Positions 8,741-17,526 are shown, counted from the stretch's first letter. The stretch: DNA of 64,000 bases from Hyphomicrobium sp. CS1BSMeth3 (GCF_900117415.1 NZ_FPEI01000004.1:806001-870000), one strand, 5' to 3'. The notes: a model not told the origin generated them from the letters alone. Program-made: numbers and translations.

Positions 8741-9142
8741 CTACGCATGGTCCGCGCCCACCTCGCGATGATGCGCATTCGGCGCGCGGGCTGCGACCTT
8801 TGTCTCTTCCTCCCGCGTTCTTGTCTCGGCCATGTCGCGCTCCAGGAAATAGTTGAGGAAGGTGCGGATCGCCGCGATCGAGCCCAGTCGAGCAATCGCC
8901 TCCCAGCTCGTCGCGTTGGCCGTCTCGATAATGTCGGCTGCGAGTTGAAACGTCAGGCCCGCGACGAGCCATCGCGCATAGCGCAGCCAGATCTTCTGTC
9001 GCTCCTCCTCCGTTGACTGAGACACGAGCAGGCGCACGACGGCGAAGAAAGCCTGCGCGCTGCCGAATGCCACTATGGCGAGTGCCATCCCATCGATGAC
9101 GAGAACTGCAGCGCGACTGAGAACCAGCAGCCCCTCTTCCAT
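8741..9142 (-). CDS. DUF1622 family membrane protein
   Basis: A 133-residue protein with about three hydrophobic helices (residues about 10-40, 60-80, 90-105) and the family motifs AFGSAQAFFAVVRL and YARWLVAGLTFQLAADIIETA. The start at 9142 (MEEGLL) matches the usual N-terminus of the family; a GTG at 9157 is an alternative. The C-terminus is charged. It lies between the arylsulfatase and HAD genes on the same strand. Function unknown. Confidence 0.78.
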   Translation of the reverse strand: MEEGLLVLSRAAVLVIDGMALAIVAFGSAQAFFAVVRLLVSQSTEEERQKIWLRYARWLVAGLTFQLAADIIETANATSWEAIARLGSIAAIRTFLNYFLERDMAETRTREEETKVAARAPNAHHREVGADHA

Positions 9143-9258
9143 GATGCAGCTACTCACATTCTCGCAAGTTGATAGGTCTCCTTGTGCGCCTCATGACGAG
9201 AGATGCAGCTCGGCAAAGGAGCCGGCCGCAGGCGCGCGCCCGCGGCCCACTCATGTCG

Positions 9259-10830
9259 TCAGTCGCCGCTCACGGACTCGCTCATCTTTTTCAGCGCGTC
9301 GTCCACCGTGAAGGTGTTCGGCTTCTGCACCGCCGGGAAGTCCGTGAAGGTATCCACGAACTTCGCCATGATCATCTGCGCCGCGAAGATGATGTAGGCG
9401 TGATGGATCATCCAGTCGTAGTACGCGTTCGACGTGATCGGCGCGAACTCGTAGGGATCGGTGCGCAGATTGATCACCTTCGGCAGGCGCAGGTGCACGA
9501 ACGGCTCCGCCCACACCCCGAGCGTCCCTTCGAGACGCTGCTCCATGAAGATGATCTTCCAGTTATCGTAGCGCACACCGAGCACGTCGCCGTCGTCACT
9601 GAAATAGAAGAAGACCTGGCGCGGGCTCTCCTTCGTCTCTCCCGTCAGATACGGCAGGAGGTTGAAGCCATCGATGTGGTTCTTGTACGTGCGGCCGATC
9701 GCCTTGTAGCCGGTCTTCAGCTTCTCGACCACATCGGGCGCGCCGGCAGCCGCGAGGAACGTTGGCAGCCAGTCATGATGCTGCACGATGCCGTTGGCGA
9801 CGGTGCCTGGCTTGATCTTGCCCGGCCACCGCGCAAGCTGCGGCACGCGGAATGCACCTTCCCAGTTCGTGTTCTTCTCGCTGCGGAAGGGCGTATTGCC
9901 GCCGTCCGGCCACGTATTGCGATGTGGTCCGTTGTCCGTCGAGTACACGACGAGCGTATCATCGGCGAGGCCGAGCTCGTCCAGGAGATCGAGCATCTGC
10001 CCGACGTTCTTGTCGTGATCGATCATCGTGTCGTGATACGGCGACTGCCAGCGCCCGGCCTGGCCCATGCTCGACTTCTTCGTGTGCGTGATGAAGTGCA
10101 TGTGCGTGGTGTTGAGCCAGACGAAGAACGGCTTGCCTTCCTTGTGCTGGCGCTTGATGAAGTCCGTCGCCGCCGCGACGAACTCGTCGTCGCAGGTTTC
10201 CATGCGCTTCTTGTTGAGCGGGCCGGTATCCTCGATCTTCTGCTTGCCGACCTTGCCCCACCGCTCCATGACCGTCGTGTCGTCCTTGTCGGTCGCCCAG
10301 GAGTGGATGACGCCGCGCGGCCCGAAATTCTTCTTGAAGTTCGGGAAGTCCTTCTCCGGCGGATAGTCGTACATCTCCGGCTCTTCCTCGGCATTGAGGT
10401 GATAGAGATTGCCGAAGAATTCATCGAAGCCGTGATTGGTCGGCAGCATGTGATTGAGGTCGCCGAGGTGGTTCTTGCCGAACTGCCCCGTCGCGTAGCC
10501 CTGCTCCTTGAGAACAGCCGCGATGGTGACGAGCTTGTCGTTCATGCCGATCGGCGCTGCGGGAATGCCGACCTTCGACAGTCCTGTCCGGTACACGCTC
10601 TGCCCGGTAATGAAGGAAGAGCGGCCGGCGGTGCAGGATTGCTCGCCATAGGAGTCGGTGAACAGCACGCCTTCCTTGGCGATGCGGTCGATATTGGGCG
10701 TGTGATAGCCCATGAGTCCGTGCGTGTAGCAGCTGAGATTCGACTGCCCGATGTCGTCGCCCCAGATGACGAGGATATTCGGCTTCTGGGGGCCCGCCCC
10801 ATTCTGGCCGCCTTTACGCGTGGTCGCCAT
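9259..10830 (-). CDS. Arylsulfatase, Cys type (copy 1)
   Basis: A 523-residue sulfatase (alkaline-phosphatase superfamily). PNILVIWGDDIG holds the metal Asp pair (25, 26), and SCTAGRSS carries Cys66, the residue that must be converted to formylglycine (C-x-[AP]-x-R). Other family segments are GYATGQFGKNHLGD, NTTHMHF and STDNGPH. No signal peptide is seen, so it appears cytoplasmic unless exported otherwise. An AAGGAG ribosome site precedes 10830. It hydrolyses sulfate esters; the natural substrate is unknown. It is paralogous to the gene at 11263-12774, and a matching activating enzyme lies at 14605-15600. Confidence 0.88.
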   Translation of the reverse strand: MATTRKGGQNGAGPQKPNILVIWGDDIGQSNLSCYTHGLMGYHTPNIDRIAKEGVLFTDSYGEQSCTAGRSSFITGQSVYRTGLSKVGIPAAPIGMNDKLVTIAAVLKEQGYATGQFGKNHLGDLNHMLPTNHGFDEFFGNLYHLNAEEEPEMYDYPPEKDFPNFKKNFGPRGVIHSWATDKDDTTVMERWGKVGKQKIEDTGPLNKKRMETCDDEFVAAATDFIKRQHKEGKPFFVWLNTTHMHFITHTKKSSMGQAGRWQSPYHDTMIDHDKNVGQMLDLLDELGLADDTLVVYSTDNGPHRNTWPDGGNTPFRSEKNTNWEGAFRVPQLARWPGKIKPGTVANGIVQHHDWLPTFLAAAGAPDVVEKLKTGYKAIGRTYKNHIDGFNLLPYLTGETKESPRQVFFYFSDDGDVLGVRYDNWKIIFMEQRLEGTLGVWAEPFVHLRLPKVINLRTDPYEFAPITSNAYYDWMIHHAYIIFAAQMIMAKFVDTFTDFPAVQKPNTFTVDDALKKMSESVSGD

Positions 10831-10958
10831 GTCGCACTCCTTCTTTCACATTGATTCCAAGTGGTAATTTCCAAGCGCCGCAGCGCTGATTTTGCTTTGT
10901 GACGTCGCCGCCCTCATGCGACCGTTCTTGAGACTTTGACCAATGTCGGGGGACCTTC

Positions 10959-11174
10959 GTGGACTACGATCCCAGGTGGGGGGATGGCTCGAACGATCCG
11001 TGGTGCACGCACTGCAGACAGCCGATCACTCCCAAGCAGCAAAGCGTGCGCGTCGACTTCCCGCACGATCCGCATGGATTTCGCGGCCTGAGCGGCCTCT
11101 ATCACGCAGAGTGCAGCAAGCCGTTCGCGTCCATGGCGCGCGCCATGAACATGCTGTCGTTCCGCCGCATCTAG
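10959..11174 (+). CDS. Small conserved Cys/His protein
   Basis: A 71-residue protein on the strand opposite the sulfatases, in the gap between them. It has W-CTHC near residues 15-19 and LYHAEC near residues 47-52, a C-x2-C plus H-x2-C set that could bind one zinc, and an unusually ordered sequence (VRVDFPHDPHGF). The reading frame fills most of the gap, and the composition looks like real protein rather than antisense shadow. I know no named family. Function unknown. Confidence 0.55.
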   Translation: MDYDPRWGDGSNDPWCTHCRQPITPKQQSVRVDFPHDPHGFRGLSGLYHAECSKPFASMARAMNMLSFRRI

Positions 11175-11262
11175 CTGGCTCGCAACTTTGCCGATCACGC
11201 CTGCGCCTCCTTCGACGAGGCGCGGGGCTGCGCCTCGCCGACACGGCTCAAATCTCCGACGC

Positions 11263-12774
11263 CTAATCCTTCGGCATGAGCTTCTCGACGATCTGGTCGA
11301 TGGTGAAGCTCGCGGCCTTCTGGCGTGGCGGAAACTCCTTGAAGCTCTCGAGCCACTCGTGGACGATCGCCTGCGCGGCGTACTGAAATGGAATGTGCTC
11401 GACGAACCAGTCATTGTACTTGAAGCCCTCCTCGCCACGCTCGAACGGATCGGCGCGAAGATCGAAGATCTTCGGAATGCGCAAGCGCGACAGTTCCTCG
11501 CGCCAGACATCGATGCCCGTTGCACGCTGCTCGGCGAACACGATCTTGTATTGATGCGCGCGCAGCGCCATCAGGTCGCCGTCATCGCTCCAGTAGAGGA
11601 AGCCCTCGCGCGGACACTTCTCCTCCTTTCCGGAGAGGAAGGGCATGAGGTTGTATCCGTCCAGGTGAACCTTGAACGTCGCGCCGTCGGCCTTGTAGCC
11701 CTTCTTCGCCTTTTCAACGAGGTTCGGCTCGCCGGCTGCCGCTGCGAACGTCGGGATGAAGTCCTGCAATGAGCAGATGTCGTTGATCACGCGGCCCGGC
11801 TCGATCACGCCCGGCCAGCGCATCACGCAAGGCACCCGCCAACCGCCCTCCCAGTTGGTGTCCTTCTCGCCGCGGAACGGGGTCGTACCGCCGTCCGGCC
11901 ACGACATGACCTCCGCGCCGTTGTCCGTCGTGAACACGACGACGGTGTCGTCGGCGATGCCGAGATCATCGAGCTTCTTGAGAAGCTGGCCGACATAGCC
12001 ATCCAGCTCGACCATGCCATCGGGATAGAGGCCGTGCCCGGTCTTGCCGACGGACGACGGCTTCAGGTGCGTGAAGACGTGCATGCGCGTCGTGTTGACG
12101 TAGCAGAACCAGGGCCCGCCCTCCTTGGTCTTGCGCTCCATGAAATCGAGCGCCGCGGCGATGAATTCCTCGTCCACCGTCTCCATGCGCTTGCGCGTCA
12201 GCGGACCGGTATTCTCGATCGTCTGCTTGCCGACCTTGCCGAAGACCGGATCGACCGTCGTATCGTCCTTGTCGGTCGCCTTGCATTTGAGGACGCCGCG
12301 CGGCCCGAACTTCTTGCGGAAATTCGGATCCTTCGGATAGTCGGGATACTCCGGCTCCTCTTCCGCATTGAGATGATAGAGGTTGCCGAAGAACTCATCG
12401 AAACCGTGCACGGTCGGCAGATGCTCGTTGCGGTCGCCGAGGTGGTTCTTGCCGAACTGGCCCGTCGCATAACCGAAGTTCTTGAGGAACTGCGCGACGG
12501 TCGGATCCTCTGCCTTCAGTCCGAGCGTCGCTCCCGGCATGCCGACCTTCGTCAGGCCCGTGCGGATCGGCGATTGGCCGGTGATGAAGGCTGCGCGGCC
12601 GGCCGTGCAGCTCTGCTGCCCGTAGAAGTCCGTAAAGTTCGCGCCCTCTTTGGCGATGCGGTCGATGTTGGGCGTGCGATAGCCCATGACGCCGTTGTTG
12701 TTGCAGCTAATATTGAACCAACCGATGTCGTCGCTCATGATGAAAAGGATGTTCGGCTTGCTCGCCTTGGCCAT
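11263..12774 (-). CDS. Arylsulfatase, Cys type (copy 2)
   Basis: A 503-residue paralogue of the sulfatase at 9259-10830. PNILFIMSDDIGW holds the metal Asp pair (15, 16), and SCTAGRAA carries Cys56 for formylglycine conversion. GYATGQFGKNHLGD, NTTRMHVF and TTDNGAE are also present. GAGGAG lies upstream of 12774. It follows the DUF202 gene on the same strand, and that row runs back to the formylglycine-generating enzyme, so it is probably made together with its activator. No signal peptide is visible. Confidence 0.88.
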   Translation of the reverse strand: MAKASKPNILFIMSDDIGWFNISCNNNGVMGYRTPNIDRIAKEGANFTDFYGQQSCTAGRAAFITGQSPIRTGLTKVGMPGATLGLKAEDPTVAQFLKNFGYATGQFGKNHLGDRNEHLPTVHGFDEFFGNLYHLNAEEEPEYPDYPKDPNFRKKFGPRGVLKCKATDKDDTTVDPVFGKVGKQTIENTGPLTRKRMETVDEEFIAAALDFMERKTKEGGPWFCYVNTTRMHVFTHLKPSSVGKTGHGLYPDGMVELDGYVGQLLKKLDDLGIADDTVVVFTTDNGAEVMSWPDGGTTPFRGEKDTNWEGGWRVPCVMRWPGVIEPGRVINDICSLQDFIPTFAAAAGEPNLVEKAKKGYKADGATFKVHLDGYNLMPFLSGKEEKCPREGFLYWSDDGDLMALRAHQYKIVFAEQRATGIDVWREELSRLRIPKIFDLRADPFERGEEGFKYNDWFVEHIPFQYAAQAIVHEWLESFKEFPPRQKAASFTIDQIVEKLMPKD

Positions 12775-12859
12775 CTGGACACTCCTCTCACGCGCGCTGC
12801 TTCTGATGACGTTTCGTCTAATCTCGCGCCTTCATTCAGGCGCCTTGCCTCTCTCTCCT

Positions 12860-13489
12860 TCAGCCAAAGGGACCGAACTGAAAGACCATGTCGGCGATCG
12901 CGAAGATGCCGATCGCAAGCAGTGCAATTGCCGTTATGAGCGTGAGGGAGGGCGGAAACACGCTTTCGCCATGGATCAATCCTTCCTCGCGCATGGCCTC
13001 GCGAATCCGCCGAAGACCGAGCATGAACTGGACGTGATAGAGGATGCCGATCAGAAGCATCACGATGCCGAGCAGCACCAGGGAGATGCCAAAATTGCGC
13101 GGCGCGGCTGCGTGCGTGAGCGTGCCGGCCTCCTTCAGCTTTCCGAAGAACTGGAAGATCGTGAAGCCGAAGCCGATCAGCGACAGCGATGTGCGGATGA
13201 CCGACATCAGCGTGCGATCCGCGCTCATGCGCGTGCGCTGGAAGGACATCCCCGTGCGGCGCATGGACATCTCGGTCCGCTCGCCGGAAAGATCGGTGCG
13301 GTACTCCGAGAGCGATGTCCGATGCTCGGAAAGCGCCGTCCGATGCGTGGAGAGCCCCGTGCGGTGCGCTGAATATTGAACCGATGCCTGGTCCGGCTTG
13401 GATGCATCAACCACCGGCAAAGGCGGAGGTTGCGTCTCTTTCATGCGAACCGGCCGTTCGGGGCGTTCTGTCAATCCCGCAAGAGCCAC
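12860..13489 (-). CDS. DUF202 membrane protein with nine tandem RT heptads
   Basis: A 209-residue protein. The GTG start at 13489 is supported by AGGAGG five bases upstream. Residues 41-103 are nine consecutive heptads of the form x-x-R-T-x-[LM]-S (for example AHRTGLS, EYRTDLS, ADRTLMS). The last two merge into the DUF202 signature, which normally reads ERT-x-L-x-x-x-RT before the first membrane helix. Two or three TM helices follow (about 103-115, 132-155, 180-200). DUF202 proteins (YidH-like) have no settled function. The heptad array is the unusual part. Confidence 0.75.
   Translation of the reverse strand: MALAGLTERPERPVRMKETQPPPLPVVDASKPDQASVQYSAHRTGLSTHRTALSEHRTSLSEYRTDLSGERTEMSMRRTGMSFQRTRMSADRTLMSVIRTSLSLIGFGFTIFQFFGKLKEAGTLTHAAAPRNFGISLVLLGIVMLLIGILYHVQFMLGLRRIREAMREEGLIHGESVFPPSLTLITAIALLAIGIFAIADMVFQFGPFG
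13181..13369. repeat. Nine 21-bp coding repeats
   Basis: The DNA coding for residues 41-103 of the DUF202 protein is a run of nine 21-bp units keeping the Arg-Thr codons and a Leu/Met-Ser at fixed positions. Units are divergent, so the array is old or under selection for the peptide pattern. Confidence 0.75.
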
Positions 13490-13492
13490 TGC

Positions 13493-14011
13493 CTACCTCC
13501 TGCTCGAGCTGGATTGGCCCGCTTGATCCGACGAGCGCCACCGGCGCGCGAAGTACGCAGCAGGACTGCGGACCACGAGGTAGGGCACGAATGCGAGAGC
13601 GAGAGCCACGATCACCGCCTCGACCGGATAGAAAGTCTTGAGCACGGTGATCTGGTAGATCGCATCCATCGCGAGCCCGAGAAGGAGGATGCGGGCCGTG
13701 GACACGAGAGCCTCGCTCAAGCGAGCGATACGCTCATGCGGCTCATGCTTCCTGCTCCAGAAGTTGAGAGATCTGCCGGAGCGCGCATCCGCGAGCCCGT
13801 CGTGTATGGCCGCGATGACAGCCATCGATGGCTGGAGAATGTACCTGAATGTCATCGGCCCGCCGGGACGGTCCGCGAGGTCCCGCCAAAGGCGGCTCCA
13901 GTTGTCGGCGGACACGCCGTACCAAAGCGGCCCGGCGAGCAGCAGGATGACGATCAGGACGAGCGCCAGCCTTGCCTGAGGCGTCAGCGACTGCGTGTGC
14001 ATCTCGCCCAT
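13493..14011 (-). CDS. Hypothetical membrane protein
   Basis: A 172-residue protein from the ATG at 14011 (MGEMHTQ); an ATG three codons later is an alternative. It has one hydrophobic segment near residues 15-33, a soluble stretch, and two further helices around 105-125 and 130-150 (LKTFYPVEAVIVALALAFVPYLVVR in part). It ends four bases before the DUF202 start, whose ribosome site lies within its 3' end, so translation of the two is probably coupled. No family is recognised. Confidence 0.6.
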   Translation of the reverse strand: MGEMHTQSLTPQARLALVLIVILLLAGPLWYGVSADNWSRLWRDLADRPGGPMTFRYILQPSMAVIAAIHDGLADARSGRSLNFWSRKHEPHERIARLSEALVSTARILLLGLAMDAIYQITVLKTFYPVEAVIVALALAFVPYLVVRSPAAYFARRWRSSDQAGQSSSSRR

Positions 14012-14068
14012 GACGGTCGACCTCGATCGGCAAGCCCAGCTCTCTTCATGCCGGGCCATCAAGCAGCC

Positions 14069-14608
14069 TCAGCGTGGACACGCATCCCAGAAGCCATTGG
14101 TCCGTGATGCATCGGTGTAGTACCAGCACATGCCGGGTGAAGGCGGCGCACCGGCCCAGGCGTAGGCCGTCGCGGCCGTCACGAAGCCGATGGCCGCACC
14201 GGCTGCGACCGCGCCACCAGGGCGCCACCAATAATTCGCGGGACGCGCCCAGCGGCCGGCAGTCCCCGGCCCAGTTCGCCGGATTGCCGCCGTTCGACGG
14301 ACATCACGATCGCGCACGACATCGCGGTTGCGGGCGACATTCCGATCGCGAGCAACATCGCGATTGCGCGCGACATCGCGGTTGCGCACGGCGCCCCGGT
14401 CTCTCATCCCACCCTCGCCGCGACGGAACTCACCGCCACGCCTCGCCATCCCGCCGCCGCGCTCCCCGCCGCCACGGCGCACCAGCTCGACGGCAGGTGC
14501 GGAAGTTTCAATGGCCGACTTCGCGAGCACCAGCGGCGATGACTGGCTCGGCGCTGGAATGGCCAGCGTGCCGATCGCGCAGACGAACAAGGCTGCATAT
14601 CCTTTCAT
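14069..14608 (-). CDS. Secreted protein with five RNRDV-like hexads
   Basis: A 179-residue protein. The start at 14608 has AAAGGAG seven bases upstream and overlaps the end of the formylglycine-generating enzyme gene as ATGA, so the two are translationally coupled. An N-terminal signal peptide (about 1-24) is followed by an Arg/Gly-rich part (RRGGGERGGGMARRGGEFRR) and five hexads at residues 74-103 (R-[ND]-R-[DN]-V-x). A Gly/Ala hydrophobic segment (about 132-148) and a short C-terminal tail with CWYYTDASRTNGFWDACP follow. Low-complexity proteins with this tail occur in rhizobia without known function. Confidence 0.65.
   Translation of the reverse strand: MKGYAALFVCAIGTLAIPAPSQSSPLVLAKSAIETSAPAVELVRRGGGERGGGMARRGGEFRRGEGGMRDRGAVRNRDVARNRDVARDRNVARNRDVVRDRDVRRTAAIRRTGPGTAGRWARPANYWWRPGGAVAAGAAIGFVTAATAYAWAGAPPSPGMCWYYTDASRTNGFWDACPR
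14300..14389. repeat. Five 18-bp tandem coding repeats
   Basis: Five tandem units of 18 bp (reading on + as CATCGCGGTTGCGCAC-like) code for the RNRDV hexads of the protein at 14069-14608. The close identity of the units suggests recent slippage. Confidence 0.75.
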
Positions 14609-15600
14609 GACGCGCTCCTTTCGTGCTCGCGGACTTCGAGGTCGCGGCTCGCAGCAGGTTGGGTGCGGATGATGCAGCGAAAGCCGATATGGCTCGCGGA
14701 TGTGTCGATCGGCTGTGCGTGGCGCGCGGCAGGGCGGTAGCGCCTGCAATAGTTCGGCGCGCAAAGATGCGAGCCGCCCTTCAGCACCTTGCGCGGGATC
14801 TTGATCTGCGGCTGGCAGGGATCGTAGCTCGCTGCCTCGGCACCGCCGCGCGGGTTCTCGGGAATGCAGCACGGCTTTGAGGGATTGGCCGTGTGTCCGG
14901 CCCCATACCAGTCCGCCGTCCATTCCCAGACATTGCCGATCATGTCGTGAAGGCCGTAGCCATTCGGCGGAAAGGCGGTCACGGGCGATGTGCGTGCGTA
15001 TCCGTCGCTCTTGAGGTTCTCGTGCGGAAACTGGCCCTGCCAGGTATTGGCCATGTGCCGCCCACCTGGTGCGAGCTCATCACCCCAGGCGAACTCGGCG
15101 CGGTCCAATCCGCCGCGCGCGGCAAATTCCCATTCTGCTTCTGTCGGGAGCTCCTTGCCGGCCCAGCGGGCGTAGGCTGCGGCGTCGCGATAGGCGATGT
15201 GGACCACGGGATGATCGTCCAGGCGCTTTATCGAGCTCCTCGGACCATAGGGATGCCGCCAATCGGCGCCAAATTTGAAGCACCACCAGTTGCTCCAATC
15301 ACGTAGGTCCACCGGCGTCGACGGCGGGGAGAAGACGAGCGAGCCCGCCTTGAGCATGTGAGGCAGGGCATCGTGGTAGTCGGATGCCTTCGGACGGATT
15401 TCCGCAAACGTTACAAAATCCGTGGCCTCGACGAACGCCCGAAACTGCGCGTTCGTCACCGGCGTCTTATCGATCCAGAAGGCCGCCACGGACACGCGAT
15501 GTGCCGGCGCCTCTTCCTGATAGTGCTTATCCGACCCCATCCAGAACGTGCCGCCAGGAACGAGGACCATCGATCCAAGATCTGCGGACGTATTGCGCAT
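14605..15600 (-). CDS. Formylglycine-generating enzyme (sulfatase-modifying factor) homologue
   Basis: A 331-residue SUMF1-type protein. The start at 15600 has AGAGGA about eight bases upstream. Family landmarks in order: MVLVPGGTFWMGSD, TPVTNAQFRAFV, LPTEAEWEFAARGG, GNVWEWTADWY, then LKGGSHLCAPNYCRRYRP with Cys280 and Cys285, matching the copper-binding cysteine pair of active FGE, and IGFRC near the end. It converts the Cys of C-x-[AP]-x-R motifs in sulfatases to formylglycine. Two such sulfatases lie downstream on the same strand. No signal peptide, so modification would be cytoplasmic. Confidence 0.88.
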   Translation of the reverse strand: MRNTSADLGSMVLVPGGTFWMGSDKHYQEEAPAHRVSVAAFWIDKTPVTNAQFRAFVEATDFVTFAEIRPKASDYHDALPHMLKAGSLVFSPPSTPVDLRDWSNWWCFKFGADWRHPYGPRSSIKRLDDHPVVHIAYRDAAAYARWAGKELPTEAEWEFAARGGLDRAEFAWGDELAPGGRHMANTWQGQFPHENLKSDGYARTSPVTAFPPNGYGLHDMIGNVWEWTADWYGAGHTANPSKPCCIPENPRGGAEAASYDPCQPQIKIPRKVLKGGSHLCAPNYCRRYRPAARHAQPIDTSASHIGFRCIIRTQPAASRDLEVREHERSAS

Positions 15601-15888
15601 CGCACATCCTCTAGCTCCCCCGATTTGACCTCCACGTTTACGGGGCAAACTAGCGTCGGCCGCCCGTGAGCGACATCGGGGAAAGCCCCGAAAGGCAAGG
15701 GCGATTAATGGACGGGCACGCCGAAAGGCTCGGCATGACGGCATCGCTCTGATTTGAGCGAGCAGCTACGGCCGAAGCATCGCCGGCATTCGATTGCTGA
15801 ACACCGCGCCTCGATCGAGGTCCGCCAAGCCTTCAGCGCGAGCCGGGCAGGGCGTACGAAACAAGCCGCGGCTCGCCTGTGGGCAGCT

Positions 15889-16671
15889 TCAGTGCTTCAA
15901 GGCCTTGAGGACCTGCAGCCTGAGCTTCACGAACATCTCGTTCGTCGTCGCTTCCTCGAACACGCGCGGGCGCGGGAGCGGCACGTCCAGAACCTCGACG
16001 ATCCGGCCCGGCCGTGCGCTCATGACATAGATGCGGTCGGAGATGAACACCGCCTCGTCGATGTCGTGCGTGATGAAGAGCACGGTCGGCGCGATATCGA
16101 GACAGAGATCCAGAAGCAGCTTCTGCATCTCGAGACGTGTCTGATAGTCGAGCGCGCCGAAGGGCTCGTCCATCAGCAGAATGTTGGGCTCGTTGATGAG
16201 CACGCGTGCGATCTGCAGGCGCTGGCGCATGCCGCCAGAGAGCTGATAGGGAAAGTGGCGCTCGAAACCCTTGAGGCCGACGATCTCGATGTAGCGCTCG
16301 GCTGCCGGCATGAAGATGTCGCGCGGCACGCCCCGCATGCGCGGCCCGAACACGACATTGTCGAGGACATTGAGCCAGGGATAGAGCTGCGGGTGCTGGA
16401 ACACGATGCCGCGATCCGCACCTGGTGCTGTGATCGGCTTGCCACCGAGAAGAATGCGGCCCTCGGTCGGCGTGTCGAAGCCCGCGACCATGCGGAGGAG
16501 CGTGCTCTTGCCGCATCCCGAGGGCCCGACGATCGACACGATCTCCGAAGGCGCAATCGTGAGATCCACGTTCGCCAAGGCGTGAACGGTGCCACTCGGA
16601 CCTTCGAAACGTCGGTCGACGCCGGAGATGACGAGCGGCAGAGCTGCCGTGCGGGATTGTGTTTTCGTCAT
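15889..16671 (-). CDS. ABC importer ATPase (SsuB/TauB/NrtD-type)
   Basis: A 260-residue ATPase with Walker A GPSGCGKST, Q-loop FQHPQLYPW, signature LSGGMRQR, Walker B ILLMDEPFGALD and switch His in FITHDIDEA. Its ATG overlaps the permease stop as ATGA (16668-16671). It energises the importer with the permease at 16668 and the binding proteins at 17527 and 18617. The family takes up sulfonates, nitrate, taurine or aromatic and pyrimidine precursors; the substrate here is unknown. Confidence 0.9.
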   Translation of the reverse strand: MTKTQSRTAALPLVISGVDRRFEGPSGTVHALANVDLTIAPSEIVSIVGPSGCGKSTLLRMVAGFDTPTEGRILLGGKPITAPGADRGIVFQHPQLYPWLNVLDNVVFGPRMRGVPRDIFMPAAERYIEIVGLKGFERHFPYQLSGGMRQRLQIARVLINEPNILLMDEPFGALDYQTRLEMQKLLLDLCLDIAPTVLFITHDIDEAVFISDRIYVMSARPGRIVEVLDVPLPRPRVFEEATTNEMFVKLRLQVLKALKH

Positions 16672-17447
16672 TGTTTGCCGCGCCAATGCAGGACACGCCG
16701 CTCGATCATAAGCAGGATGCCTTCCAGAACAAGGCCGATGAGACCGATGGTGAGAATGCCCACGAACACGAGCGGTATTCGAAAGAACGTCGTTGCGTCG
16801 GTGATGAGATAGCCGAGACCGACCTGCGCGGCGATGAGCTCGGCCGCCACGACCAGCGCCCACGAGAGCGTCATGGCAATGCGCATCCCCGTGAGAATGT
16901 GCGGCAGCGAGGCCGGCAGGACGACATGCGAGAAGATCTGCCGCCCCGTCAGCCCGAGCGACTGCGACGCGAGAATGAGATCGTGCGGAATGCCCTTCAC
17001 GCCGGCGGCCGTATTGACCGTCAGATAAAGGAACGCCGTCATAAAGATCAGCGCCACCTTCGATCCCTCGCCGATCCCGAAGTAGAACGTGAAGAGCGGG
17101 ACCAGCGCGATCGGCGGGATCGGCCGCATGAACGTGAGGAACGGGCTGATCATCGCATCGGCAAGGCGGCTCGAGCCGAGCCAGATGCCGAGCGGCACGC
17201 CGAGTAGCACGGCAAGCCCGAAGCCCGAGAGCGCGCGGCCCATGGATGCCAGGATCTGGATATAGAACGGGCTGCCGGAGTAGCCGCGCGTCACGAGCTC
17301 GCTCAGCGCTTCCCAGATGGCCTGAACCGGGGGGAAGGTGTTGGTCTGTAGAAGGCCCGCTGCACTGAGCGCGCCCCACAAAGCAAGAGCGAGCGCAACC
17401 ACGAGGATGCTTACGGCGCGGTAAAAGCCTTCTGATCGCGACTGCAT
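16668..17447 (-). CDS. ABC importer permease (SsuC/TauC-type)
   Basis: A 259-residue membrane protein with about six TM helices and the BPD_transp_1 EAA-like loop (GIPHDLILASQSLGLTGRQ, about residues 135-155). The gene overlaps the ATPase gene by four bases. It would form the homodimeric channel of the same importer. Confidence 0.88.
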   Translation of the reverse strand: MQSRSEGFYRAVSILVVALALALWGALSAAGLLQTNTFPPVQAIWEALSELVTRGYSGSPFYIQILASMGRALSGFGLAVLLGVPLGIWLGSSRLADAMISPFLTFMRPIPPIALVPLFTFYFGIGEGSKVALIFMTAFLYLTVNTAAGVKGIPHDLILASQSLGLTGRQIFSHVVLPASLPHILTGMRIAMTLSWALVVAAELIAAQVGLGYLITDATTFFRIPLVFVGILTIGLIGLVLEGILLMIERRVLHWRGKQ

Positions 17448-17526
17448 CAGGGATCACATCTCTGACTGGCGCAAGCGGAGACGCGGTCCGCTTGCTGGCT
17501 TTCGGGGGGATTGCGAGCTTCTGGCT

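Noticed and set aside
9169-10854. 561-codon plus-strand ORF opposite sulfatase 1
   Set aside because: Antisense shadow: low-complexity Arg/Val-rich translation, while the minus strand gives a full sulfatase.
15754-16812. 352-codon plus-strand ORF opposite the ABC ATPase
   Set aside because: Antisense to clear ATPase and permease genes; no motif.
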